DNA of 64,000 bases, from NCBI RefSeq assembly GCF_001570725.1, contig NZ_BCNV01000005.1, positions 783,462 through 847,461 of the forward strand, given 5' to 3'. This document shows, one piece after another, positions 53,530-61,891 of this stretch. The notes under the pieces are model-generated. The model was not told the DNA's origin. It saw only the letters and a list, made by a program, of their open reading frames with translations, and ran no database searches. The translations under genes were made by a program, and so were the position numbers. Source of the stretch: Paenibacillus amylolyticus (GTDB lineage: Bacteria > Bacillota > Bacilli > Paenibacillales > Paenibacillaceae). The first letter of the stretch is position 1, and each line of letters starts with the position of its first letter.

Positions 53530-54926
53530 TTCGGCGTAATCAACGATTCCTAACCCAATTGTATATTGCGGCTGATTTTGGCGTGATTCAGCTTTCATTC
53601 TTGCTGGCCTGGTGGCTGAAATTTGAGAGTGACCTGTTAACGAACCAAAATCCACTACCTATAGAGAAATATATGATGTGGAGCTTGGTTTACGCAGTAC
53701 TTGCCATTATCACAGGACTGATGTCCTCTCTTTATATAGCCAAGCGGAAAAAACGATTTGTAGACGAACTTTGGAAAATTCTCCAATCTCATGGCATAGC
53801 CTTCTTCATGCTGCTGAGTCTGATGTTCTTTTTCAAGGAAGTAAATATCTCTCGTGCATATCTCGCCATGTATATGATTGGCAATGTATCATTCACACTG
53901 TTCTATCGTTATATAGTGAAAGTACAACTGAAACGCTTGCGTAAAAAAGGATTTAACCGTCAGTTTGTGCTCATCCTTGGTGCTGGATCACTAGGTAAAC
54001 GTTTCTATGATAACCTTAGAAATTATCCCGAACTTGGATACGAAGTAACTGGATTTATGGATGATTATCGTCACTGGGATGAGAGTGAACAGAAAAGATA
54101 CAAACCTATTCTCGGCCGAATAGACGAACTGGAAGAGTTCTTGTCTACGCATCTTGTAGATGAAGTCATTCTGGCTTTACCTCTGGATGCTCACGATAAG
54201 TATTCGAATATCATCAATGTGTGTGAGAAGGCAGGAGTTCGAACTCTAATCATTCCTGATTTTTTTGATTACTTGCCAGCACGGCCGCATTTCGATAACT
54301 TTGCAGGTATGCCCATGATTAACGTTCGCGACATTCCGCTCGACATTGCTTTTAATCGTCTGATGAAGCGAACTTTTGATATTGTTTTCTCGCTAGTAGC
54401 CATTCTGTTAACTTCTCCGGTAATGCTCGTTGTCGCGGTAGGAGTACGGTTGACTTCTGCCGGGCCAGTCATCTTCAAACAAGAGCGAGTTGGACTTAAC
54501 CGACGCAACTTCATGATGTTCAAATTCCGCTCAATGAAAGTCATTCCTGAGGCCACAATAGACACTGGATGGTCCACTAAGGATGATCCGCGTCGAACCG
54601 TTTTTGGCACATTTATAAGACGCACAAGCCTAGATGAGTTACCTCAATTTTTCAACGTCTTATTAGGTCATATGAGTGTAGTTGGCCCTAGGCCGGAACG
54701 TCCGTACTACGTGAATCAATTCCGAGACGAAATACCGAAATATATGATCAAACACCATGTCCGGCCAGGAATTACAGGATTGGCACAGAGCAAGGGATTA
54801 CGAGGAGATACCTCGATTGAGGATCGAATTGAACAAGATATCTTTTACATTGAAAACTGGTCTTTATTATTTGATATTAAAATCATATGGGAAACCATTC
54901 GCAAAGGTCTTAAGAATGCTTATTAA
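53526..54926 (+). CDS. Undecaprenyl-phosphate sugar-1-phosphate transferase (WbaP/WcaJ type)
   Basis: 466 aa. Four or five N-terminal membrane helices precede a CoA-binding-like Rossmann domain (~140-260, ILGAGSLGKRFYDNLR). The C-terminal bacterial sugar transferase domain follows a further hydrophobic hairpin (KRTFDIVFSLVAILLTSP, FKQERVGLN, FKFRSMK, SLDELPQFFNVL, GPRPERP, RPGITGLAQ). It transfers a hexose-1-phosphate to the lipid carrier and so begins glycan assembly. S-layer glycan initiators such as WsaP/WsfP belong to this family and have this length. It is the last gene of the locus, followed by a terminator. Confidence 0.93.
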   Translation: MIRRNQRFLTQLYIAADFGVIQLSFLLAWWLKFESDLLTNQNPLPIEKYMMWSLVYAVLAIITGLMSSLYIAKRKKRFVDELWKILQSHGIAFFMLLSLMFFFKEVNISRAYLAMYMIGNVSFTLFYRYIVKVQLKRLRKKGFNRQFVLILGAGSLGKRFYDNLRNYPELGYEVTGFMDDYRHWDESEQKRYKPILGRIDELEEFLSTHLVDEVILALPLDAHDKYSNIINVCEKAGVRTLIIPDFFDYLPARPHFDNFAGMPMINVRDIPLDIAFNRLMKRTFDIVFSLVAILLTSPVMLVVAVGVRLTSAGPVIFKQERVGLNRRNFMMFKFRSMKVIPEATIDTGWSTKDDPRRTVFGTFIRRTSLDELPQFFNVLLGHMSVVGPRPERPYYVNQFRDEIPKYMIKHHVRPGITGLAQSKGLRGDTSIEDRIEQDIFYIENWSLLFDIKIIWETIRKGLKNAY

Positions 54927-54962
54927 GATTCATAATTCATGTGAACCCTGCACCCACCATTT

Positions 54963-54994
54963 AACAGCCGCCTCCGGACGGCTGTTTTGTTTTA
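54963..54994 (+). terminator. Terminator ending the polysaccharide locus
   Basis: AACAGCCG pairs with CGGCTGTT around CCTCCGGA, followed by TTGTTTT. Confidence 0.85.
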
Positions 54995-55051
54995 CACCTC
55001 CTCAATTCGGGTAGTTAGCTAACAAAAAGGTACTGAGGATGTGAATGTGAT

Positions 55052-55927
55052 ATGAAACGCATTGCCGCCGTGTTAATACTACTGATCGTTACCGTGGGCA
55101 CACTCTTTTTCGCCTATGAAAGCGAGAGTGAGGAACAACGGGACGGATTTACCGCTTATAGATTAATCGCCCATGCGATGGGCAGCATTCGTGATCAACC
55201 ATATACCAACGCCTATGAAGCGATGATCGCCAATTATGAGAAAGGCACACGTGTATTTGAGATCGACTTTATGTTGACCTCGGATCGCAAAGCCGTAGCG
55301 AGACATGAGTGGACCGCTAATATGAGTAAAATGTTGGGACAGGATCAAGAGCTTCCCGAGGAAAAACAGGCCGGGGCGCTGACACATGATGAGTTCATGA
55401 ATACGCCTATTTTGGGTATGTACCAACCCATGGATGCCGATGGCATTATAGATGTACTGGCTCAGTACCCGGATATGTATATCGTAACCGACACCAAGGA
55501 ACAGAAGGATGAGGATATTCAGCAAGTGTTAAGATCCCTCGTGGATGCAGCCAAAGAACATGATCCCTCCGTGCTGGATCGGGTGGTTGTACAGATCTAT
55601 AACGAACCGATGCTTGAAACGGTGAAAGAAGTCTATCCATTCCCTTCCATTATCTATACGTTATATGCTACACAGGATACAGAAGATCAGGTTGTTGATT
55701 TTGTACAAAAGAATGATATTGATGCCGTGACTATGCCGGAATATAAAGTAAACCAGAATTTTGTAGCCAAGCTGAATAGTGCAGGCTCAGTCACCTATGT
55801 GCATACCATCAATGACACTGAACAGGTGGCTAACTATGAGAAATGGGGCGTGTACGGGGTGTACTCGGACGTGTTGACAGAGCAGGAGTTGGATGAAATG
55901 AACACACGCTTTGCCTGGAAACCGTAA
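55052..55927 (+). CDS. Exported GDPD/PI-PLC-like phosphodiesterase-family protein
   Basis: 291 aa. An N-terminal signal anchor (~3-23) is followed by a TIM-barrel resembling glycerophosphodiester phosphodiesterases. The first catalytic His lies in LIAHAMG, where GDPDs have HRG, so the usual Arg is replaced by Ala. FEIDFMLTSDRKAVARHEW supplies the ExD metal ligands and the second His. TDTKEQKDEDIQ corresponds to the later metal-binding strand. It may therefore be active on an unusual phosphodiester, possibly a wall-polymer product, but the substrate is unknown. It stands alone between two other transcripts. Confidence 0.75.
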   Translation: MKRIAAVLILLIVTVGTLFFAYESESEEQRDGFTAYRLIAHAMGSIRDQPYTNAYEAMIANYEKGTRVFEIDFMLTSDRKAVARHEWTANMSKMLGQDQELPEEKQAGALTHDEFMNTPILGMYQPMDADGIIDVLAQYPDMYIVTDTKEQKDEDIQQVLRSLVDAAKEHDPSVLDRVVVQIYNEPMLETVKEVYPFPSIIYTLYATQDTEDQVVDFVQKNDIDAVTMPEYKVNQNFVAKLNSAGSVTYVHTINDTEQVANYEKWGVYGVYSDVLTEQELDEMNTRFAWKP

Positions 55928-55964
55928 AAATTCATGTTTTTCTGTTCCCCTTTTTATACGAACG

Positions 55965-55993
55965 TTGACACTCACTGTCTGCTGACTTAGACT
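55965..55993 (+). promoter_or_regulatory. Sigma-A promoter for pcrB
   Basis: TTGACA (perfect -35), 17-bp spacer, TAGACT (4/6 -10), 50 bp before the pcrB start. Confidence 0.6.
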
Positions 55994-56042
55994 TAGTTTA
56001 CAAGCTTTCTAGGATGCAGAAGAACCTCTGGAGGAATGTTCG

Positions 56043-56738
56043 TTGATAGACATGATTAAGCAGTGGAGACATGTATTTAAGCTTGACCCGGACCGGGAGA
56101 TTACGGACGAAGAACTCGATCTGGTCTGCATGTCGGGGACCGATGCAATTATCGTCGGCGGATCTTCCGGAATTACCTATGATAACACGGTAGACCTAAT
56201 GTCCCGTGTGCGTCGTTATGAGTTGCCCTGTGTACTTGAAGTATCTGATCTGGAGGCTGTTGTTCCCGGCTTTGACGGATATCTGATCCCAATGGTCCTC
56301 AATGCAACGGACAGCAAATGGATGATTGGGCACCACCAGCAGGCCATAGAGCGTTACGGTTATCTTATCCCTTGGGATCTGCTGATTGCTGAGGGTTATA
56401 TTGTGCTTAATGCAAACTCCACGGTAGCGCGGTTGACTGGTGCAGATACGGAACTGACGACAGGAGCTGCGGTGGCATATGCCCAGGCTGCGGAGCGTCT
56501 ACTCAATCTGCCAATCGTATACATGGAGTATAGCGGAACGTTCGGAGATATGGATCTTGTTGGTGAGACATATAGACAACTGGATCGGGCACACCTCATC
56601 TACGGAGGCGGAATTGATGATCCGGAGAAAGCCGCGCAAGCTGCCCAGGTGGCAGATACCATCGTTGTAGGCAATATTGTGTACAGCGATTTGAATAAGG
56701 CTCTTGAGACGGTGTTGGCCGTGAAAGGACCCATTTAA
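56043..56738 (+). CDS. pcrB: Heptaprenylglyceryl phosphate synthase
   Basis: 231 aa from TTG 56043 (GGAGGAAT seven bases upstream). TIM-barrel motifs: KLDPDRE near the N-terminus, SGTDAIIVGGSSG, MEYSGTFGD and LIYGGGIDDPEKA. It joins heptaprenyl diphosphate to sn-glycerol-1-phosphate, giving the archaea-like ether lipid precursor known in Bacillales. The pcrB-pcrA-ligA order is conserved in that group. A ~530-bp repeat-rich gap separates it from pcrA, which is unusually wide. Confidence 0.95.
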   Translation: MIDMIKQWRHVFKLDPDREITDEELDLVCMSGTDAIIVGGSSGITYDNTVDLMSRVRRYELPCVLEVSDLEAVVPGFDGYLIPMVLNATDSKWMIGHHQQAIERYGYLIPWDLLIAEGYIVLNANSTVARLTGADTELTTGAAVAYAQAAERLLNLPIVYMEYSGTFGDMDLVGETYRQLDRAHLIYGGGIDDPEKAAQAAQVADTIVVGNIVYSDLNKALETVLAVKGPI

Positions 56739-56793
56739 TCGGTTTAGTTTACCAATCCCCCATTATCCCCTTATGATCTGTTAAAATAGAACC

Positions 56794-56822
56794 TTGCCCT
56801 TACTAAATTAAGAACTTATATG
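56794..56822 (+). promoter_or_regulatory. Tentative promoter in the pcrB-pcrA gap
   Basis: TTGCCC and TATATG, each 4/6 matches, lie 17 bp apart. The distance to pcrA (~445 bp) makes the link uncertain. Confidence 0.25.
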
Positions 56823-56834
56823 AGTGTAATGTCG

Positions 56835-57219
56835 TTTACACGAGAACGAAGAGGAAAGAAGTGAGCTGGAGAAACGAAATGCTCGTTAAAAGCTTTCTGT
56901 AAGAAAGCTAAATCCTAAGCATATTTCTATTATCTGATTTTGTTCTTTTTTTACTAAGAAATTCGTATACAGGGACTATGTTTACACAGAAACGGAGAGT
57001 GCAGAAGCAATCTGAAAAAAGTGTTCTCTCTTGTATTTTTACTGCCCTTAAATTTAAAGCTAAACTAATTTTTACACGATAACGTAGAGGACAGAAATAA
57101 GCTGGAGAAACGAAGTGCTCGCATTTATTACCGGATTTTCACCTTCGAAAAAGTAAATTAAAAAATCTGGGAATAACGGCGATCGGAAGATTATTCTGTC
57201 ATCGGAGTGGCAAGTGTAA
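56835..57219. repeat. Cluster of dispersed stem-loop repeat copies between pcrB and pcrA
   Basis: Three copies start TTTACAC: A at 56835-56885, B at 56981-57010 and C at 57071-57121. A and C match at about 44 of 51 positions, through GAGCTGGAGAAACGAA-type text to TGCTCG. Copy C may be a ~150-bp element with inverted ends: TTTACACGATAAC...ACAGAAATAA at its left and TTATTCTGT...ATCGGAGTGGCAAGTGTAA at 57191-57219. A separate hairpin (AGCTTTCT/AGAAAGCT) lies at about 56890-56910. No gene is present in 56739-57267. Confidence 0.65.
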
Positions 57220-57267
57220 CCTATTAATTTTGTTATATAGACCAACCAACGAAAGGAGCATGCATGC

Positions 57268-59622
57268 ATGCAACCTGTAAATATACATGATGCCGTTGCA
57301 CGGCTTAACACCCCTCAACGGCAAGCCGTCGAGGCGACGGATGGCCCGCTGCTGATTATGGCCGGAGCGGGCTCCGGCAAGACCCGGGTGCTGACACACC
57401 GGATTGCCTACCTCATTGCAACACGGAAGGCACCCCCGTGGGGTATTTTAGCGATTACCTTTACGAACAAAGCCGCTCGTGAGATGCAAGACCGGGTATC
57501 CCAACTGGTTGGTGGCTCACAAGGCCGCGACATTTGGGTATCCACCTTCCACTCCATGTGCGTGCGTATTCTGCGCCGTGATATTGAACGTATCGGCTTT
57601 ACTTCCAATTTCAGTATTTTGGACTCATCGGACCAATTATCTGTTATTCGCAGCTGTATGAAAGATCAGAATATCGATACGAAGAAATTCGAGCCCAAAG
57701 CAGTTCAATCGATGATGAGCACGGCCAAGAATGAACTGATCAGTCCGGAGCAATATGAGAAGCAGGCAGGAGACTATTTCGAGGGTATTGTAGCGAAGAT
57801 ATATAAGATGTATCAGAAACGGTTAAGAGCCAACAACTCACTTGATTTTGATGATCTGATTATGCAGACGATTCAACTGTTCAAGGAAGTACCGGAAGTC
57901 CTCGACTTTTACCAAAAGAAATTCCAGTACATTCACGTGGACGAGTATCAGGATACGAACCGTGCACAGTACATGCTGTGCCGCATGCTCGCTGACAGCC
58001 ACCACCGCATCTGCGTTGTAGGGGATAGTGACCAGTCGATCTATCGCTGGCGTGGGGCGGATATCAGCAATATCCTGAACTTTGAGAAAGACTATCCTGA
58101 AGCAAACACGATTTTGCTGGAGCAGAACTATCGTTCTACTTCCAATATCCTGAATGCAGCGAATGAAGTGATCGGGCTGAATACAGGGCGTAAACCGAAG
58201 AAACTGTGGACGGATAAAGAGGGCGGTTCGAAGATCAAGGTGTACCGTGCGGATTCCGAGCATGATGAGGGGTATTTTGTTACCTCCGAGATTAGTAAAA
58301 ATGTGAAGAACGGCAAATCCTATCAGAACCATGCCATTTTGTATCGTACTAACGCCCAGTCCCGGGTTATAGAGGAAATTCTGATCAAGTCTGATATTCC
58401 GTATCAGATTGTCGGCGGTATCAAGTTCTATGATCGTAAAGAGATCAAGGACATCCTGGCGTATCTGCGCCTGTTATCCAATCCCGACGATGATATCAGT
58501 CTCACCCGGATCATTAATGTACCGAAACGTAGCATTGGTGATACAACGGTAGCGAAGCTGGCTGCTGCGGCAGGAGAGCGTGGAATTTCTATTTTCCGTG
58601 TACTTCAGGTTGTAGACGATCTTGGTTTTGCTGGCCGTACGCGGAATGCGCTGGTGGAGTTCTATGACATGATCGCTGCGTTGCATCAGATGGTAGAGTA
58701 TCTGTCTGTCACTGAACTGACCGAGAAGATTCTTGAGATGAGTCAATACCGTCTTGAGATGCAAAATGAAAACACACTCGAATCTCGTGCACGGCTGGAG
58801 AACATTGAAGAGTTCCTGTCGGTAACGATGGAATTTGAGAAAAATAATGAAGACAAAACGCTCGTGTCGTTCCTCACCGATCTGGCATTGATTGCTGACA
58901 TCGACAGCATGAACGATGATGAAGAGGATCAGAGCGACGCGGTTACCCTGATGACCATGCACAGCGCCAAAGGTCTGGAGTTCCCGGTTGTCTTTATCGT
59001 GGGTATGGAGGAAGGGGTCTTCCCGCATAGCCGTGCCTTTATGGACAATGAAGAGCTGGAGGAAGAACGCCGACTTGCTTATGTGGGAATTACTCGTGCA
59101 GAAGAGCAACTCTTCCTGTCGTGTGCCCAGATGCGTACGTTGTTTGGACGTACCACAGCGAATCCGCCTTCCCGCTTTCTGGACGAAATTCCGGATGAGC
59201 TGAAGGAAGACACCTCCATGGCTCGTGATCGTTACCGCCGTGGCAGTAGCGGAGGCGGCTCATATGGTGGACGTGGACTAGGTTCTAGTGGAGGAAGTAA
59301 CTTCGGTGGTGGCACCAAGCTCTTTGATCACCAAAGCAAGAGCGGTTCATCTGCTACCTCATCCACGCCAACTTCGCGTGTGACCACGAGTACCTCCCGT
59401 CCGACATACTCTACGCCATCATCTGCTTCCAAGCCGGTAGCTTCTAATGGTGAAGCAGGATTCAAGGCAGGAGACAAAGTGCAGCATGGCAAATGGGGGA
59501 CAGGCACGATTGTTGCAGTCAAAGGGACAGGTAATGATACCGAACTGCAGATTGCTTTCCCGGCTCCGGTGGGTGTGAAACGTCTGCTTGCCGGCTTTGC
59601 CCCAATTACCAAAGTAGAATAA
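57268..59622 (+). CDS. pcrA: ATP-dependent DNA helicase PcrA
   Basis: 784 aa UvrD/Rep superfamily I helicase. Motif I is AGAGSGKTRVLTHR, motif Ia AITFTNKAAREM, and motif II VDEYQDTN. GDSDQSIYRWRGA, QNYRST, TMHSAKGLEFPVVF and YVGITRAEEQLFLS follow in order. A low-complexity Ser/Gly/Thr linker (~655-720) leads to a C-terminal tudor-like domain (FKAGDKVQHGKWGTGTIV) that binds RNA polymerase. ATG 57268 has AAAGGAG nine bases upstream; two overlapping ATGs in the GCATGCATGC run are out of frame. It is essential in related species for replication and repair. Confidence 0.98.
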   Translation: MQPVNIHDAVARLNTPQRQAVEATDGPLLIMAGAGSGKTRVLTHRIAYLIATRKAPPWGILAITFTNKAAREMQDRVSQLVGGSQGRDIWVSTFHSMCVRILRRDIERIGFTSNFSILDSSDQLSVIRSCMKDQNIDTKKFEPKAVQSMMSTAKNELISPEQYEKQAGDYFEGIVAKIYKMYQKRLRANNSLDFDDLIMQTIQLFKEVPEVLDFYQKKFQYIHVDEYQDTNRAQYMLCRMLADSHHRICVVGDSDQSIYRWRGADISNILNFEKDYPEANTILLEQNYRSTSNILNAANEVIGLNTGRKPKKLWTDKEGGSKIKVYRADSEHDEGYFVTSEISKNVKNGKSYQNHAILYRTNAQSRVIEEILIKSDIPYQIVGGIKFYDRKEIKDILAYLRLLSNPDDDISLTRIINVPKRSIGDTTVAKLAAAAGERGISIFRVLQVVDDLGFAGRTRNALVEFYDMIAALHQMVEYLSVTELTEKILEMSQYRLEMQNENTLESRARLENIEEFLSVTMEFEKNNEDKTLVSFLTDLALIADIDSMNDDEEDQSDAVTLMTMHSAKGLEFPVVFIVGMEEGVFPHSRAFMDNEELEEERRLAYVGITRAEEQLFLSCAQMRTLFGRTTANPPSRFLDEIPDELKEDTSMARDRYRRGSSGGGSYGGRGLGSSGGSNFGGGTKLFDHQSKSGSSATSSTPTSRVTTSTSRPTYSTPSSASKPVASNGEAGFKAGDKVQHGKWGTGTIVAVKGTGNDTELQIAFPAPVGVKRLLAGFAPITKVE

Positions 59623-59630
59623 GAATGAAA

Positions 59631-59699
59631 CCTCCTTTTGCACGATAACGGAGAGTACAGAAAGTTATTCTGTTATCGGAGTTCACGCGCAATAGGAGG
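59631..59699. repeat. Dispersed stem-loop repeat copy between pcrA and ligA
   Basis: The left half TTTGCACGATAACGGAGAG and following ACAGAA match copies B and C near pcrA. CGATAAC (59643-59649) pairs with GTTATCG (59672-59678), and the outer CCTCC pairs with GGAGG. This is the most compact full copy in the window. The pcrA-ligA gap otherwise holds only the ligA ribosome site. Confidence 0.65.
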
Positions 59700-59745
59700 G
59701 TTCGTTCTACATATATAGATCAAATTAACGGAGGGATGGCCCTGT

Positions 59746-61761
59746 ATGGACCCGATGCACCGGATGGAGCAACTCGTTACCGAGCTGAATCAGCATAACT
59801 ATCAGTACTACACGATGGATCAGCCACAGATCAGCGACAAGGAGTATGACCTTCTGTACGATGAACTGGTTACGCTGGAACAGGAAAGTGGCATCGTTCT
59901 GCCTGATTCTCCAACCCAGCGTGTGGGTGGCGAATTGCTCAAGGGGTTTACCCCTCATCGCCATTTATCCTCATTATGGAGTCTGGACAAAGCACAGAAT
60001 ATTGAGCAGCTGCGCAGCTGGAATACCCGTGTACTGAAACTGATTAATGACTATAACAGTAAAAATCCCGATACGCCTTTACCGGAACCGGGTTATGTCA
60101 TTGAGTTGAAGTTTGATGGATTGACGCTGAACCTGACGTATACCAACGGCGAATTGGTGCAAGCCTCTACACGAGGGAACGGTACCGTAGGAGAAGGTAT
60201 TTTGGCACAGGTGAGAACGATCAGATCCGTTCCGCTCAAAATTCCTTACACAAGTGGTACGATTGAAGTACAGGGTGAAGGCATTATGAATTTGTCTGTC
60301 CTGGACCGATATAATGAGACGGCTGCAGAGCCGCTCAAGAATGCGCGTAATGCAGCAGCGGGAGCGCTCCGCAACCTGAATCCGAAGGCGACGGCTGAGC
60401 GTCGGTTGAATGCATATTTTTATAATGTAGGTTATTCGGATGACATTCAGTTTGCCAATCATCAGCAGATGATGGACTTCTTGCGTGAGAACCGCTTCAA
60501 AGTGAATCCATCCATCACGTACTTCCAAGAGTTTGATGATGTGATGGAGCAACTGGCTGCGATTCAAGAGAACCGGGGGCAACTGGACTATCTGATCGAT
60601 GGAGCTGTTATCAAAATTACAGACATGCGCACACGCGAGGTGCTAGGGTATACCGATAAGTTCCCTCGCTGGGCGGTAGCATATAAATTCGAAGCAGAAG
60701 AGACCACGACAGTTCTTAACGCTGTGGTATGGAATGTGGGACGTACTGGCAAAGTAACTCCGCTGGCACGGGTAGAACCCGTTGAACTTGCCGGGGTAAC
60801 AGTACAGAACTGTACTCTGAACAATGTCGGCGATATTGAGCGCAAAAATCTGAAGTTCGCTTTGGGCACACGGGTCTTTATCCGTCGCTCCAATGACGTC
60901 ATTCCTGAGATTCTGGGTAAAGTGACTGAGGAGAGTGATGGCGAGGAGATTGTCTTCCCTGAGCAATGCCCGTCATGTGGATTCCCGCTGGAGCAACGTG
61001 GAGCGCATCTATTCTGTAACAACAGACTGGCGTGTAAACCGCAAACGGTGGCACGTATTTCCCACTTTGCTTCCCGGGATGCCATGGATATTGAGACGTT
61101 CAGTGAGAAAACAGCGATTCAGCTATATGACGAATTGAACGTACGTGAGCCTGCTGACCTGTATACGTTACAGTTTGATGACCTGGTGAAGCTGGAGCGG
61201 TTTGGTGAAAAGAAAGCGAACAACCTTATCGCTGCGTTGGAGCTCAGTAAAGATCGTGACCTGGCTTCGTTCTTATACTCATTGGGTATTCCGAACACAG
61301 GTAAATCCACTACGCGCATGCTCGCGGATCATTATCGAGATCTGCACGCCATTATGAATGCAACCGTGGAAGAGCTGGTTGAACTACCCGACGTGGGTGG
61401 TATTGTAGCAGAGAGTATCGTAACTTTCTTTGCAGATCCGTTTACACAGGCTGCAATTGAGAAAATGCTCAATTTAGGCGTGAAAGCTCAGGCACCTGAG
61501 GCACCAGCCGTTGCTGTTGTGGAAGATTCCTTCTTCAGTGGCAAAACCGTCGTACTGACCGGAACCCTGCACCAACTGACGCGGGAAGAGGCGACGCAAA
61601 GACTGGAAGCGCTCGGAGCGAAGGTCACCGGCAGTGTGTCGAAAAAGACAGATCTGGTGATTGCCGGAGAGAAGGCAGGTAGTAAGTTAACCAAAGCCCA
61701 TGATCTTGGTATTCCAACGATTGAGGATGAGGACGAACTTGTTCGTCTTTTGAATCCCTAG
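59746..61761 (+). CDS. ligA: NAD-dependent DNA ligase
   Basis: 671 aa, full length. The NAD-binding Ia domain is at the N-terminus (NYQYYTMDQPQISDKEYDLL), with adenylation-site K122 in ELKFDGLTLNL. The OB fold carries RTGKVTPLARVEPV, and the zinc finger CPSCGF...C...C lies at ~405-430. Helix-hairpin-helix repeats (~450-570) and a BRCT domain (~590-671, FSGKTVVLTGTLHQLTREEA) follow. It seals nicks in replication. GGAGGG lies ten bases before the ATG. Confidence 0.98.
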   Translation: MDPMHRMEQLVTELNQHNYQYYTMDQPQISDKEYDLLYDELVTLEQESGIVLPDSPTQRVGGELLKGFTPHRHLSSLWSLDKAQNIEQLRSWNTRVLKLINDYNSKNPDTPLPEPGYVIELKFDGLTLNLTYTNGELVQASTRGNGTVGEGILAQVRTIRSVPLKIPYTSGTIEVQGEGIMNLSVLDRYNETAAEPLKNARNAAAGALRNLNPKATAERRLNAYFYNVGYSDDIQFANHQQMMDFLRENRFKVNPSITYFQEFDDVMEQLAAIQENRGQLDYLIDGAVIKITDMRTREVLGYTDKFPRWAVAYKFEAEETTTVLNAVVWNVGRTGKVTPLARVEPVELAGVTVQNCTLNNVGDIERKNLKFALGTRVFIRRSNDVIPEILGKVTEESDGEEIVFPEQCPSCGFPLEQRGAHLFCNNRLACKPQTVARISHFASRDAMDIETFSEKTAIQLYDELNVREPADLYTLQFDDLVKLERFGEKKANNLIAALELSKDRDLASFLYSLGIPNTGKSTTRMLADHYRDLHAIMNATVEELVELPDVGGIVAESIVTFFADPFTQAAIEKMLNLGVKAQAPEAPAVAVVEDSFFSGKTVVLTGTLHQLTREEATQRLEALGAKVTGSVSKKTDLVIAGEKAGSKLTKAHDLGIPTIEDEDELVRLLNP

Positions 61762-61797
61762 GGTTAAAGGATGAATTAACAAAAGAGTTCATATCAG

Positions 61798-61836
61798 AAA
61801 GCCCCCGAAGACACGAATATGTGATCGGGGGCTTTT
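61798..61836. terminator. Terminator after ligA
   Basis: AAAGCCCCCGA pairs with TCGGGGGCTTT around a 16-nt loop, followed by T-rich sequence. The A-run on the left lets it serve the converging minus-strand gene too. Confidence 0.9.
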
Positions 61837-61891
61837 GCTGTTTATTGAATTATTTGATACAACGAATGAACGCTCATCAATCTATATCTTA

